DNA from: Holacanthus passer | Lineage: Eukaryota > Chordata > Actinopteri > Pomacanthidae | Length of the DNA: 64,000 nucleotides | Direction of reading: 5' to 3' | NCBI GenBank assembly: GCA_025331565.1 | Contig: JAFREQ010000014.1 | Span: 14,976,279-15,040,278 of the forward strand | Shown here: one piece after another, positions 1-32,857 of the stretch | Layout: every line of letters begins with the position of its first letter | Numbering within the stretch: position 1 is the first letter of the stretch | The notes under the pieces: model-generated | Seen by the model: the letters and a program-made list of their open reading frames with translations, nothing else | Databases searched by the model: none | What the model was told of the DNA's origin: nothing | Made by a program: the position numbers and the translations under genes

Positions 1-1880
1 ACAGGTTGGTGAGTTGAATGAAAAGTCTGCAGTATAGAGGGTGAAAAGGAACGGAGCCAGGACCGTTCCTTGTGGGGCCCCCGTACTGCAGACAACTGTG
101 TCAGACACACAGTCCCGTGTCCTCACATATTGTGGGCGGTTGGTAAGGTAGTCCTGGACCCAGGATGTGAGGTGCAGGTCCACCCCTGTGTTCTCCAGCT
201 TGTCCCTCAGAAGTGCTGGCTGGATGGTGTTGAATGCACTGGAGAAATCAAAGAACATGATTCTCACAGTGCTCCCAGGCTTCTCCAGGTGAGAGAGGGC
301 TCTGTGCTGGAGGAAGATGACGGCATCATCCACCCCGATGCCAGGCTGGTAGGCGAACTGAAGTGGGTCCATCGAAGGACCCACCAGGGGCGGAGATGGG
401 CAAGGACCAGCCGCTCCAGGGTCTTCATCAGGTGGGATGTTAAAGCCACCGGCCTGTAGCTGCTGAGGTCCTTGGGGTGCGGAGTCTTAGGGACAGGTAC
501 CACGCAGGATGTCTTCCACAGCTGTGGCACCTTCCCCAGCTTCAGGCTCAGGTTAAAGATGTGCTGAACAACCCCGCACAGCTGGTCTGCGCAGGACTTC
601 AGGAGCCTGGAGCTGATGCCGTCTGGACCCGCCGCCTTCCTTGCCTTGGTCTTCCGGAGCTGGTTTCTCACCTGGGTTGTTGTGAGGGTCAGGTTGGAGC
701 AGGGGGGCTGTGTGCTGGTGGGTGTGGGAGGGTGGGTTGAGCTGATGAGCTGAGCAGTGGGGAGTGGCTGTAAGCTGAGAGTTGCAGGAGGGGAGGTGGG
801 GGTGGAGCAGTCCACCTGAGGTGTCGATGGGGAGGGTTGCAGCAGGGGGCTGGGCCGGGGGAAGGGCAGATGGCTGATCAAATCTATTGAAGAATAAGTT
901 CAGCTCATTCACCCACTTCTGGTCCCCCACAGCCTGGGAGTCAGGTTCCTTGTGGCCAGAGATGGTTTTCAGGCCTCTCCAGACTCCGCTGACGTTGCTC
1001 TGCTGCAGCTGTTCCTCCATCTTCCTCCTGTAGTTGTTCTTCCCCTCTCTGATCTTCCTTCTCAGCTCCCTCTGCACAGCCTTCAGCTCCTCCTTGTCTC
1101 CTGACTTAAAGGCCCTCTTCTTCTCCTTTAGGAGAGCCTTTATGTCCGGGGTAATCCACGGTTTGTTGTTGGAAAAACACCGTACAGTCCTGGTGGGTAC
1201 AGTGTTATCCACACAAAAGTTTATGTAGTCCGTGATGCAGTCAGTGAGACTGTTGATGTCGTCCCCATGAGAATCGCAGAGTTCTTCCCACACCGTCGTG
1301 TTGAAACAGTCCTTGAGAGCCTCGTCAGCCTCGTCGGACCATCTCTTCACTGTGCGGGACACAGCTGGCTGCCTGTGTACCAGAGGTTTGTACACAGGCT
1401 GGAGATGAACCAGGTTGTGATCTGATCTTCCCAGGGGAGGAAGGGGTGATGAGGTGTATGCCTCCTTGGTGTTGGCATAACACAAGTCCAGTATTCTATT
1501 GTCTCTGGTGCAGCATGTGACGTATTGGGTGAAGGTGGGCAGAGTGGAGGATGGAGAGGCATGGTTGAAGTCCCCGGAGAGGAGAAGGAGGGCCTGTGGA
1601 TGTTGGGTCTGCAGCCGGCCCGTGACAGAGTGGATGACGTCACAGGCCGCATCGGCGTTAGCAGAGGGGGGAATATACGCAGCTATCGCGATAACATGCG
1701 AGAACTCCCGCGGCAGATAGTATGGCCTCATGCTAACGGCTAACAGTTCAATGTCCTTACAGCAGAGTTGCTCCTTAATAGTGATGTGCCCAGAGTTACA
1801 CCATCTATCGTTCACAAACACTGCCAGCCCTCCTCCTTTCCTCTTACCGCTCTCCTTCGTCCTGTCCGCCCGCAGCAGTT
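1..1880 (-). mobile_element. 5'-truncated, frameshifted non-LTR retrotransposon (LINE) of L2/Rex1/CR1 type
   Basis: Read on the minus strand, an APE-type endonuclease segment (about 1880 down to 880) is followed by reverse transcriptase (about 700 down to 1). Endonuclease marks include the GDFNH block near 1570 and the GRSDHN block near 1420. RT marks include KAAGPDGISSRLLK near 610, SSYRPVALTS near 460 and FFDFSSAFN near 240. The frame changes near 880 and again near 350, so the copy is dead. The element begins inside the endonuclease (KRKGGGLAVFVNDRW near 1820), so its 5' end is missing, and the 3' part runs off the window. It lies to the left of the recognised WRAP73 exons, probably in a WRAP73 intron. 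The clade is assigned from memory of motif style and could be a close relative of L2 or Rex1. Confidence 0.88.
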
Positions 1881-4800
1881 TAAATTTTACAGGTTACAAA
1901 ATTACAGGTTGAACTAAAAATGTGAATTAGAATATTAGCCACTATGTTATCCTCAAACCCCAGGTCTGTACACACACAATGGCACTATACTATCATACTG
2001 TTGCGATGTCATTTCACTTCCAAATAAAAGTGCAATGCATTATTGAGCTTAAGAGCAAATATGTTGTATTACTTTGAAATTCTCAGAACCCTCACAGACA
2101 GATATTCAGAGAGAACCCTATTTATGCACATATAAATAATAACAATCAATTAGCCTTCAAAATTTATCTTGGGCAATAAATATTTAAACCTACCCTTAAA
2201 GCCATGATTTGCATTTAAGAATGTGCAGATCTAAAACTACTGAGGTGACAAGGCTTTCATCATGGTGTCCAGACAGACATTTGAACTGGGCCAAGTCTGT
2301 CACCTAACTGGGCTGGAGTGTTGACCCTCCTCTTCGGTCAAGACATCCAGCTGTGTCGACCCTGTAATATCACCTCACGACACGCTTCCTGGACATCCCC
2401 TCAGACATGGCGCCATGGCAACTAATATCAACAGCGGTCAAACACAAACACACTTACACTTCTTAGATGCCTTGAATGCACCACATAGGGGATGCAGGAG
2501 GCCAAGACCCGAAAGGCAGTGTAACTTTAAACTGGCAGGAGGAAGGGTAGCATGAGGGAAATAGGTGGGAAATGCTTTTCCACGTGGGGTGGTATGCAAT
2601 AAGATCCTTAGTTGGTAAAGCTACACTTTAGAAGAAATATCCTCACCAAAGGTGAACAGCAGCTTGGTGATGGGGCTGGGGGCTTGAGGGTGGTGTGAAA
2701 AGGGAAAACTCCACTACAACAGCTGCTGTTTATCCATCAGAGATGGAAATATTCACGTCTGTGTCGGGGTTAGCATAACTGCAACTGGTGGTGTAATTAC
2801 AGACAAGTACATATTTTTATTTTAGTACTGGTTTGATCACTACATGTACAAGGATTCCTCATTGGGAGACGTTTCCTAAGGTGCCGCCACATTTCTACTA
2901 AATGGGGAGGCAGTGAGGGTCTTCTAAGAACGGGTGGAGAAGGGGCTGCAAATCATTGTTTCATAATATGGCCGTTGTGAAGCCCTTTGAAACTCTGAGA
3001 AGCTTTGAGATTTCTACCATTGCATCCTTTTAGTATTTATTAGCAAGTACTCATAACAAGAAAACCACAGAATTAGGTACCATTCCCAAAAGGACCGCCT
3101 GTGGGCAACACGATAACTTCAATGAGGTGTAGACCAAAGTTACTAACAGCCGCCTGGAATACAAACCTATCTATCAGCCATTCTTGATGCACGCCTCGGC
3201 CAGTGCGAGAGAATGGGCAAGTGTATTTCATGCCTTATAGGCTTATCTGTCAGCACAGGATTATACTGTAGGCATTCCACATAGGAAGCCGTCTCAAACC
3301 AATATAGCCTATTTCTCCTGTTACAGCCTCATGATTCTACCAAGGAACCGGAGCCTGCCCACACGTAGGTATGGGTGAGCTATTGTCCCACGTTGCAGTG
3401 CAGCAGCTGCCTACGTTTGCAGTTTAGTCTGGCAGCGTCATTGCCAACAATGCTACATGTTAGCAGGGCTCCAGCAGTACTGGCCAAGAATGCTATTGCT
3501 AATCTGATCCCAGCGATGTAAAAACCATTAGAGAAGTCAAGCTCAGTGATGTCCTTGGCTGCAGTTTTCCACCCTCAGTTTATCACCCCTCAGCTGGTAA
3601 ACGTGGATTAACATGGATGTATGAGTGGCATTTTGTGAGGTCCTAAGATAAACGATTGGAATTCAAATGGGAGATGACTTGCGTGAAGTCTCACAATATA
3701 TAGGCTCGGTTTCAGCACTGCAACTTTCCATTAAATCTGTGACATGGCGCCATCCCATATTTGAAAACAGCTGGGTTTTTTTAACATGTCCACCTCCATT
3801 TAAGTCCATTAAATCTTGAATCCTTTGAGAAACAAGACAAGAGCATTTCTAGATGGCCGGAAAAGAGGTGCTCACCTGTAGCATGTCGGCTGCCACTGAA
3901 AACTCTGTTAGCACGAGAGACTTACTCCTACTGTTACAATATCAGTTGTGAGCTAATAAGCGATTGTGTACCTTCAAATCAGATTGATCTGAAGATATTC
4001 TGTTTGAGGTTTAAAAGAAAACACCCTGCAAAAGCTACAAAGACAAGCCAGAGACACACACAGCCAGCTAAGCAGATTTACTGACACATAGACAGACAGA
4101 CAAACAGACACACAGAGGCACAATCCACACCACAGGCAGCTGTCTCTAAACAAGTTAATATAGCAGGCTGTTTATGAGTGGGGCTGAAATTTAAGCCTGA
4201 CACGAACACCCGTCTGGCACAGCCTTAATGAAATCTTGGGCTGGGGTGAAGGTAAGTTCAGTGGGCCCCTTGGCAGTGTGGTAGCCAGTGCCTACTTTGC
4301 CTTTGTTACATTAGTTTTGTAACCTCAACTATAGGATACTCAGGAACAGTAACTTCCTGTTCATATTTAGCCAGGTGATAAGGGCAGCGAGTGACAGGTG
4401 TTTGAATGCAGAACACCACAGGTGAGAGGATGTCGTGATGTAGACAACAACCATGAAAAGCTTGTCATCGTTAAACCGTAAAAAAACCCATCAATAATAT
4501 ATATAAAAAAATCTGGCCATGACAATGATGAGTGAGGGATAATGTGTCCACATTATTAAAGCATAGTGTCTGGGCTTGACATCTATTTCCTGGTGGCTCA
4601 ACAATATTTTCTCAGAGCTGTTGAAGGGAAATATTTATTTGGAGTGGATTGCTTAAAGAGAATTGAACTGTCATTCCCAGTACAACTTAAAGGTTAGACT
4701 TGTGTTAAGTTAAATGAAGTAGAGTATCACTATCTGACCTTTATAATTTTCCAGTGATAGCATCAATGCAGGGTAACCTATCTCAAGAAACACTCAACTC

Positions 4801-7205
4801 TATGAGAGTTAAAATGAACAGGAAACACATAGCTGCCTCAAAGACAAAGAGGGAGAAAATCCCACAAAACATCTAAATATCTGATTATTATTTTCTTGAT
4901 TAATTGGTCCTTAAGAAAACTACTTACTAAAGTCCAAAGTCATCAAACTGCTAGCTTTGTCTGACCAAAATGCCAAAACACCCCAACAACAAAATTCTAC
5001 TTGACTATGACAAGTCAAAGGCAAATAAAAATTGCTCACAATTGAGCTGGAAAACAGAAACATTTTACATCAAACCATTGGTTATCAGCATAGTTGCCAA
5101 TTATTTCTACTAGTTTCACTAAAACATTACAGAAGGACATTGTGGTAGTTGTAATAACAAGTCATTTGACACAGTGAAAAAAAATACATTTGATATTGAT
5201 CATTTGAATTTGCCTATTGATGTGCTCAAACATAAGATGACTGAGACGTTCTAAGACCTAAGATATACTGTTCAATGCTGATGTCATATCTCCTTTAGGA
5301 AGCAGCCTCCATTCTATTCCATTTTATTCCTTCCTAACCTTAACCCTTTTCCCCGAAGACGCAGACAGACACAAAGCAGACATACCACAAACACTTGCAC
5401 TCCCTGCACCCTTCTCCAGACCAGACACAGTTGTGTGTTGGGCCACAACACCTGTCAAAGGATTCCTGGAGTCAGCTTCAGCATGACAGACACGGCCCAC
5501 CACGGTGCCCCCGTCATATTCCACGTGGCCTGAGGGTAGCTGCTATAGCCTCTCATCGCTTGCAACACGTGCCTACTATGGAGTGAATTTAAACCAGGAG
5601 TCAAGAGGCATAGAATGGCACTAAATGCATCTTTATTAGTCTGGGTTTCATTCTGCAGACCTTTATAAACAACACTCAACATCTCCTGACTCTTTTCTTC
5701 ATGAGCATGCAGTCATTTTATTACAACATACAGTGTCACTTACCTGACACGGATTTCATGTCTTTAAAAGTAATGAAATGAAATCTTTCTGGTGGTAAAT
5801 ACTATCATGTGTACCCTTGTTACATTAGAGGGTCAATATTATGGTATGAAAGAATTTCCACTAGCCACAACCACTTCTGAGGGACAACTCCATTATACTG
5901 AATAAACTGGCATTTCCAGCAATGGGCTAGGCTAAAAACAAGACTTGCCTAGGTTTTTGCAGGCCACATCTTGGCCATGGCTCAAAAACTGACATCCACA
6001 GAAAAGTTTTGTCTCAATTTCATTGATTTTTGTAAATATCTGCTTATTCTGAATTTGAAGGCAGCAACACGTTTCAAACAAGTTGGGACAGGAGCAACAA
6101 AAGACTGTGAAAGATCCAAAAACACCGGTTTGGATCATTCCACAGGTAAACAGGTTCATTGGTAACAGGTGATAGTCTCATGATTGGGTATGAAAGGGGC
6201 ATCATGGAAAGATTCAGTCATTCACAAGCAAGGATGGAGAGAGGTTCAACACTTTGTCAAACACACGATTATATAAAGGAGATTACTACATGGGCTCGGG
6301 AACACTTAGTTAAACTGTTGTCAGTAAATACAGTTTGTTTATAAATGATTCTATTCTGTTTTTATTTATGTTTAACACAGTGTCTGAACTTATGGGGAAT
6401 CAGGATTGTATATTAACATGAGGGCCAAAAATGGCATCAGCCCAGCTTAGGTCAAGTCAAGATCAACTTCAAATTTCCCACTGCATAACCATATTCAATT
6501 TTATATTAATCAAACTGTTCCCATATATTGAGGAGTGATAGAGTGATATTGAGGAATAGATCAAGTCATACAGTCTTGTTTCCTTGTGTGTAAAACATCT
6601 CCAAAATAAAGTTCTTTTCATCCTTCCCAAAGTGACCTGAATTTTACATCACTGCATTAAGACAACTACAGTTTTCACTAAATGTACAAAGGAAACAAGA
6701 CCATTTCACGCAGCGGATTTGTGCAACAATCTATCTAAGGAGCTTGGGCTGGCTGATTATACTTTTAGTATTAAAATACTTAACTTTTACTGCCTTGTGA
6801 TTATATCATCTCTTATATCACAGCTTTTTTGGTTTGGGTGTTCATTATCTTTTTTGCTTCACTCTTGTTGAACACTAGTATTATTTTAGCAACAGAACAT
6901 CATTAGTAGGACTTGCTGCCAAAGAAAATACCAGACCTACATTAAAAGGGCACATACACATTACACCCATGTTCCAGAGGTACTTGAGACCCATGTATGA
7001 CAGGACGCTAACAGGAGGGGAGCTATGAAATCAGGCTGAATACATGCATCGGGTAGGTGTGGGGGGGCGGTAAGAAAGGCTCTGGTGTCTGGCTATTTTC
7101 AGGTCCCCCTTCCTTGCGGGCCAGCAACAGTTGAAACCACACAAGCATATGCATAAACACACTTCCGTGCGCATGAATGCATGCACGCACCAACTTCACA
7201 CTTAC
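1881..7205. other. Non-coding stretch, probable WRAP73 intron 3
   Basis: I searched both strands for the next WRAP73 block (the stretch after NTTEFH in the family) and saw nothing convincing. The stretch is AT-rich unique-looking sequence with one transposon-like repeat near 5930-6420. Open frames here (for example near 5324-5524) are short and match nothing I recognise. Confidence 0.5.
5930..6420 (+). mobile_element. Interspersed repeat, probable non-autonomous DNA transposon relic
   Basis: The text around 6085-6260 (gggacaggagcaacaaaaga, then the gattgggtatgaaaggggca stretch) and the AT-rich end near 6350-6400 (tttatgtttaacacagtgtc) resemble a repeat common in many teleost genomes. I recall it only as a transposon-derived family and cannot name the superfamily. 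Termini and target-site duplications were not resolved. Confidence 0.35.
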
Positions 7206-9040
7206 ATGGAACTCAGTGGTGTTGAGAATGTGACGTCCGTCTGGACTCCAGCGCGAGGAGAGTAGTCCTATTGAGCCCTCATCAATCTTACAGTGCCAGT
7301 CCGGCTGTTCAAGAGACCACACCTGAAGAGAAAGACAGAGAGCGACAGAAGAACAGCAATCAGCCGTCACTGATGACATCCGTGTCTAAACTTGATTTCC
7401 AACAGTAAGAAACTCTTGAGTATCAGAAACCATGAAAGACTGGCGCTGGATACCCCTTCAAAGGTAAGCTGCTTGCCCTGTGATGCACATGAAACTGGCA
7501 TTACACTCGTATGCACAACTCGTTTTTACCATACAAATTACAACAGTAATTATTAAACGCTCTGTTTGTTGATTAGAATGCAAATTTTAAAACATTTATG
7601 GACGTACATTCAAAAGTAGCATTCCTCTTTTCAATCAATGTGGATGCATGATTTTTTAAAAATATTTTTCAGCCTTTTAAAATAAAAAGAACCTGGTGTA
7701 AATGAGCTTGAAAAAGGTGCGAGAGAAATGAACAGCACGGTTTTAGTCATCATATGATATGTATCGTCGTATTTAGGAAACTCTGCAAAACAATGATCAC
7801 TATTAGAGGGTTGAAGAATCTTCTGGGTCTCAGATTTCTGATATTCCTCAGGTTAAACCTTATTTGTGGTCTACATGTTTTAATCAATGCACTGTAAAAG
7901 CACTACCTAACTATTACAGACACTAAAGTACCCTGCAAGATTTATTTAAATAAAAGAGACAAAACCAAAAGCTTGAAATAGCTTGTAGGTCCATTTGGAT
8001 TTCTTTTTATCCAAATTCATCTACAGCACAGTAAAGTACTGTTGTGTACTGCACAATTAAATGGCATTTTACAGAATAACACAAAAGAACAGGTGAACTT
8101 ACTTCCAGTCCTTCTGTCTAGATTAAAATGTTTCAATGAAATATTTAACAGTAATGTAGCTTTTCCATGCTTCCTCTAAGTTTTTCAAATGCTACGTTAT
8201 TTTATTATTTGCATGACATAGAACAATTTGATTGTCTGCCAAAAAAACTAAAACCATATATATGTTGCTTTTCTTGTCAATTTTTGAGACCACAAGTAAG
8301 CTATAGAAATCTAATGTTTTGCTAGGGCATACTTTATGATGAAGTTAAGACAGTCACAAATCATTTAAGCTGTTGAATAATTCCTCAATGATTTATTAGA
8401 TCACTTAGTGTATTGTTTAATCTTTTAAACACTGGGTTCTGACCAATAGTCAGTACTCCATTTGTAGTGCTACTCTATGAAGAAAAGTCATGTCATTCAA
8501 AATAATAATTAATTAATCATATGACCACTAAGAGTATTAATCGAGTATATGGCTGACAGCATTTATACTACATCCTGAGTCACATACTCACATTACTGTC
8601 CTTTTCTCATAGCCTACCTGTACCAGTCCTCTCTTGTACATAGCACAGAGGATAAAGAGAGAGTCAGAGGACCAGTCCATGTGGGATATCTGGTCCAGGC
8701 AGGTGTAGAGCTGCAGGATCTGCAAGGTGCTCACATCTCGCACCACCAGCCTGTACTGCACACAGGTAGCCTGAGGAGTTCAGCCAAAGAGACAAGTCAG
8801 AGAGAACAAGACACGAAACACACTTCACTTTTACCCATTGACAACTAGCAACCTAACAATGGGATTTAGGTCAGAGTTGATCAATATTATTCCTGCTGCA
8901 TCACATGACACACACAACAAAACCACACGTAGGCAAATATTATTAAAAAAAAACACATCTCAAACACTTACCAAATATTTTCCATCTGGGGAAACTTTAC
9001 AAAGTTGGTTAGATTGCTTGAAGACCTCCGAGAAATTCAT
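7206..9040 (-). CDS. wrap73: WRAP73 (WDR8), WD-repeat protein, N-terminal three coding exons (partial)
   Basis: Minus-strand exons: 9040-8972 (23 codons, starts MNFSEVFKQSNQLCK), 8770-8618 (51 codons, includes CVQYRLVVRDVSTLQ) and 7322-7206 (39 codons, includes EQPDWHCKIDEG and WSPDGRHILNTTEFH). All have GT-AG borders and phase 0, and the 113 residues align closely with the start of human WRAP73 as I remember it. WRAP73 is a WD40 protein of the centrosome and spindle poles, acting with SSX2IP in microtubule anchoring. The start is supported by the conserved MNFSEVFK and by an acceptor about 20 bases upstream, which makes this the second exon. Later WD repeats are not found in the window, so the gene continues to the left across a LINE-bearing intron. 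It lies head-to-head with TP73, as in human. Confidence 0.95.
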
Positions 9041-9621
9041 CTTACAAACACAACAGTTCCTGCACAAGAGAAATACACAATTATAATAACAATTCAAAAG
9101 AAGCCCAGCTGAGTTTCTTCAAATCTTTAAATGCGTAAGAGATGGGCAGAGTTCTCCTCGAATCAACTGGTGTAGTTTGTTATTGTTAACAGGTGGTGGC
9201 GCCATAACTCTAATAAATAAACACGCTTCACACAGTTAACATACACAGAAACCGTTTTTTCTCTCGTGTAAGAAGAGTCTTTATATATGGAGGGTACTAA
9301 ACATGGTGAAAACTGATTAAGTCAATTTCAAAACACCACCTAAGCAGAAAGCGCCGAGCCACAGGTGCTTAAGTTAGCCTCGCTAGCTCGCAATTAAAAG
9401 AAGTAGCTAAAGCGAAATAAAACCACACATGAACCCCGTCTAAATCATTGTCATGTTCTCTCCTTGCTATGAATATATTATATATACTTTATGTCTAAGC
9501 CAGCAGACAGAGAGAAACTAACACTACATGCTAACGGTAAACTTAGCTGCTAGTTGTCACTGGACTCATTCAACACTAACGTTAGCATCTACCGCTACTA
9601 GCAACTTAGCAGACAGCTCAC

Positions 9622-9810
9622 CTTCACTATCCTCACATTCAATGGCAAAACTTTCCTCTAATGTCAATTGTGTTGCATCATTCGATCAAACGAGAGACGC
9701 CAAAAGTCCCACAATCAGTTTAGAAAAGTTTTTTTCTTCGCATGATTGTTTTCGAGGCACATGTTGTGGATCTAACTGCTGCTCGTTTGTTTGGATGAGC
9801 GGATGACGAC
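9622..9810 (-). other. wrap73: Candidate WRAP73 5' non-coding first exon
   Basis: A consensus donor (GTGAAG followed by GTGAGC, minus strand) sits at 9621/9622. A matching acceptor ends at 9060, just before the coding start exon (8972-9059). The exon is AT-rich and has no long open frame. The transcription start is inferred to lie near the CCAAT box at 9824-9828. Confidence 0.42.
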
Positions 9811-9900
9811 ACATCGCCGCTGTCCAATCAGCATCGGGCGTCTGTGGTTTTCCTTCTGGGAAATGTAGTTTTTTGTAGTTTTCTCCTTTTTCTGCTTGTG
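9800..9900. promoter_or_regulatory. Divergent WRAP73/TP73 promoter core with CCAAT box and ACTACA (ZNF143-type) element
   Basis: CCAAT lies at 9824-9828 inside tgtccaatca. The stretch 9854-9870 read on the minus strand is AACTACATTTCCCAGAA, matching the ACTACA-TTCCCA core known for ZNF143/Staf at many housekeeping promoters. A second gtagtt follows at 9875-9880. The position immediately upstream of the inferred WRAP73 start supports a role in driving that gene. Binding is inferred, not shown. Confidence 0.6.
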
Positions 9901-10189
9901 CGAACGTGTGTGTGTACTAAATTATAATGGACATATGTATATAAGCAACAATATTTTTTCCTATTGCAACTTAATTTTGTAATTTTGTATTGCTCAAGCA
10001 AACAATTAAATTTTTTTCTATATTTTTCATAATCATGTCTTTATGTAGTCTGTTATTTATGTGTTTATTCGCTCAAACCTGTCTTGTAGTCCAAGTGCGC
10101 AAACAACTGAGTGACTTCTATTTGAATCCCCCATCATGATGGGGAAGAGGTTTCCCGCTTATGTGCGCTCAAAGCGCGCTGCGCCTCCC

Positions 10190-10445
10190 TGCTTCACCTC
10201 CTCCCTGGTCTCCTCCAGCCTCACACTGCCCTCCACAGCATGCAAATCACTTTTCTTCCTGTTTCCTCGCAGCTAATTTTGTTTCTCCGAAAAGTCAATC
10301 ACCTCCGGCCGCTGTTATCAACCTGTAAACTGGGTCGATTTTTGGGGTTGTTGTTTTATGGAGGCTCACTCTCTTGGCATGTTCGATAATAAACAGGCAG
10401 CTGCTCGGAACATTAATCCTGGATTGGAATAATAATAACCTTCAG
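10190..10445 (+). other. tp73: Candidate TP73 non-coding exon 1
   Basis: A GC-richer block (gcgcgctgcgcctccctgct near 10170-10190 onward) ends in the strong donor TTCAG|GTACGT at 10445/10446. TP73 in human has a non-coding first exon located like this, divergent to WRAP73. The left limit is a guess, and no coding potential is expected. Confidence 0.4.
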
Positions 10446-11181
10446 GTACGTTCATTTATTTTATAACATAGAAAGAAAAGTGTTTTTTTTTAAAACTCGT
10501 GTCTTTTATTCATCAGCAGGCCTTTCAGTTTGTGAGCGTTTGTTGTTATGCAAAATGTGATAAAATGTTTTAAAGAAGACAAAAAAGGCCCAGATTTGTT
10601 GAGAACTGGATAATTTGGATAATACTCGGAATATTTAAAAGGTTTAAATCTGCTTGTCTGGTTGATTTGTTTTTGCAGCTGATTTGCAGCTGATTTTGAA
10701 TCATGGTTTGTAAAGGATTATACAGACTAGTCTTGAAATAGGCCTAATAATAATGACGATGATAATATTGTTTAAATGAAAATGTAGGCCTCATAGAAAT
10801 AATCCCTACAGTCGACAAATGCACAATTGTATTATTAGTATCCTTATTTCGATTTTTTGTGTTCAAGTGATAAATGTATATTTGGGAAAAAAATCGAAAA
10901 GCTGTTTATTATTTTTAACTTGTAGCTCAGTATCATTATTTGGTAATTAACATTTACAAAAGGCAAAAGAGTTGTGCTGCTTTAGTTTGTCTTGTCTTAT
11001 TTCAGTATTTAAACGAGGGGCACACATCGAACAGCTACAAGCTCGTCCTTTCAATCCTCATATGGCAAATGGAATATTTCACTTGGGGCTGTGGAGGATC
11101 CAATCTAAAACTATTTTAAAATTAATTTCTTCTCAGTTGGGACTGTGTATTTTCTTGCATAAAATGGCCCTTGGGAGGAAG

Positions 11182-11184
<3 letters not shown>

Positions 11185-11230
<46 letters not shown>
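11185..11230. repeat. (GT)23 microsatellite
   Basis: Uninterrupted dinucleotide run in TP73 intron 1. Confidence 0.98.
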
Positions 11231-11231
<1 letters not shown>

Positions 11232-11670
11232 GTCATGGGTGCTGTAACCCTGGAGTGGAGACACAAAGTAGAAGACAGGTGAATATCAGAGAAGCACAAT
11301 GTTGGATTGAACATGGTGTGACATTGAAGCAAAGAACCAGCAGAGGCCGTGCTTTACAGAAATGACACCGGCCTGTAGGCTTCACTTATACACTGTATGT
11401 AAAAACAGAAAATATGGCTGTAATCAAATAGTTTAATCAAACCTTTATCTATTAATGTCACGTGATTTTTTTGTTCAAATTTAATTACACTTTACTACTC
11501 AGATGTATTTTCTTTCCTCTGTTCTTTCTTTTTGTGTTTTTTTCCTTATTTATTTCTTTTCTTAGAGTACTTGCAGTGTTTTATTTTATAGGGACTAGGA
11601 TACAATAATATAGGTTGTGTTTTCTTCACTGGCAAAATGTATTCATATTTTCCATATTAGTATAGTCTGT

Positions 11671-11695
11671 AATAATAATAATAATAATAATAATA
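11671..11695. repeat. (AAT)n microsatellite
   Basis: About eight uninterrupted trinucleotide units in TP73 intron 1. Confidence 0.97.
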
Positions 11696-12987
11696 GGACA
11701 GAATATCTGCTGTGGTTATTTCTTGGCTCAGGCTTCTCTGAGGTGCAGGTTAAGTGAAAAGTCCTCTGTGTTCAGGTGAAGTCTTAATTAAGCTCTGAGC
11801 TCCTCCTGGTCCTGCACCGACTCTTTGTCAGATCCCCGGTGCGACCACACAGGAGCAGCTCCGGGAGGTGACGGGAGCCGGTTTGTGCGGCGGCAGCCAC
11901 CTCAGGATCAGCGGGAACCTGAAGAGCAAACGACACTTATGCCTGCAGGCCTCTGTGACAACTGTGATGCATCTTTCATGTCACGTCCATTAGATCACTA
12001 TGCATGAATCACAGCTGCAGATCAGTTGAAGAAAAGAAAAAAAAAACAGCCTTAGTTCAGGGGTCGTGACTTTAGATGTTGACTGAGCTGCATATCTTCA
12101 ATCGATTGAGGCCAAAGTGAACAGAGTCACGTGTTACAGTGTGAAATCATCGACACTTGAAAGCAACAGATAAAAACTCAGATGAATGATGTGCACTCAT
12201 GGTGATTTGCGTCTTTAAACAAATGCACTTTTGCCGCACTTGTTCTGGCGCAGACCTTCACTGCGGTTGCTAAGGAGACGTGACGCTGCTGGTGCGCAGC
12301 TGTGAACATAGTAAACTTTGGTCCGAGCGAACATGTCGGACTGGGTTTTGTTGTGGATGTGAGTTCATCAGATGGAGACCTTTTTCTCTGTTGATGCTTA
12401 TGACAAACTCGGATTAGACTGTTTGAGTATTTTGGCTCCAGCAGCGCAGAGAGGCCCGGATGTTCTTCTTGCAGGTACAAACCCTCTAAAATCTTTATTG
12501 TGAAGCTGCTCTGTCAAATAAGCCACCAACCTTTCTTGCAAAGTGCGTCCACCTCTTGGTTTAGAAACACACCTCTGCTGGCTGTTCGCTTGGTTAGAGC
12601 TCCTTAATGTGTGCACACATGTTCAGGCTGCAGTGCAGGCTGTTGCTCTGAGGCCGAGGAGGTGATGCTCAGACTGTGCAGAGGGGAAAGGACTCTTCCC
12701 CTCGGAGTGAGCCGGTGATGAGGCAGGCAGGTCCGGGCAGGCCCAGGCCCCCTGACACCCACCACCTCACTGGGACTACATTGGTGTGATCACACCTGGA
12801 TGAATGCGTGTGTGTGTGTTTTGAACTGCTTCCTCTTCTTTTTGAACACTGATAAAAATGATGATGTATGAACTAGTAGTTTGTTTCCTCTTGCAGCTTT
12901 TTAACATCTTTTTTACTGTAGTTATTTCAGTCATTATGGTTCTTTAACTCAATCATGCTCTTCTAATTAATAGTATGTTTGTTTATT

Positions 12988-12991
<4 letters not shown>

Positions 12992-13026
<35 letters not shown>
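12992..13026 (+). repeat. (TG)17 tract abutting the TP73 exon 2 splice acceptor
   Basis: The run ends six bases before the AG at 13031-13032, so it occupies the place where a polypyrimidine tract would normally be. See findings for the possible link to UG-binding splicing factors. Confidence 0.97.
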
Positions 13027-13029
<3 letters not shown>

Positions 13030-13069
13030 CAGAGTGATCTGCCCCTCACCAGACTATCCCTCCTCTAAG

Positions 13070-32857
<19,788 letters not shown>

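Larger units (their letters stand above)
10446..13032 (+). other. TP73 intron 1
   Basis: No coding exon recognised. It contains a (GT)23 tract at 11185-11230, an (AAT)n tract at 11671-11695 and a mildly GC-rich stretch near 11810-11950 and 12640-12780. Open frames here are repeat-driven or short. Confidence 0.45.

Noticed and set aside
5324..5524. 66-codon minus-strand frame considered as a further WRAP73 exon
   Set aside because: Shows no WD-repeat features and does not resemble the expected next WRAP73 block.
10972..11365. Open frames running through Cys-Val or Thr-His repeats
   Set aside because: Translations of the (GT)23 tract; no protein-like sequence outside it. The same applies to frames at 13639-14169, 18444-18647, 24482-24817 and similar.
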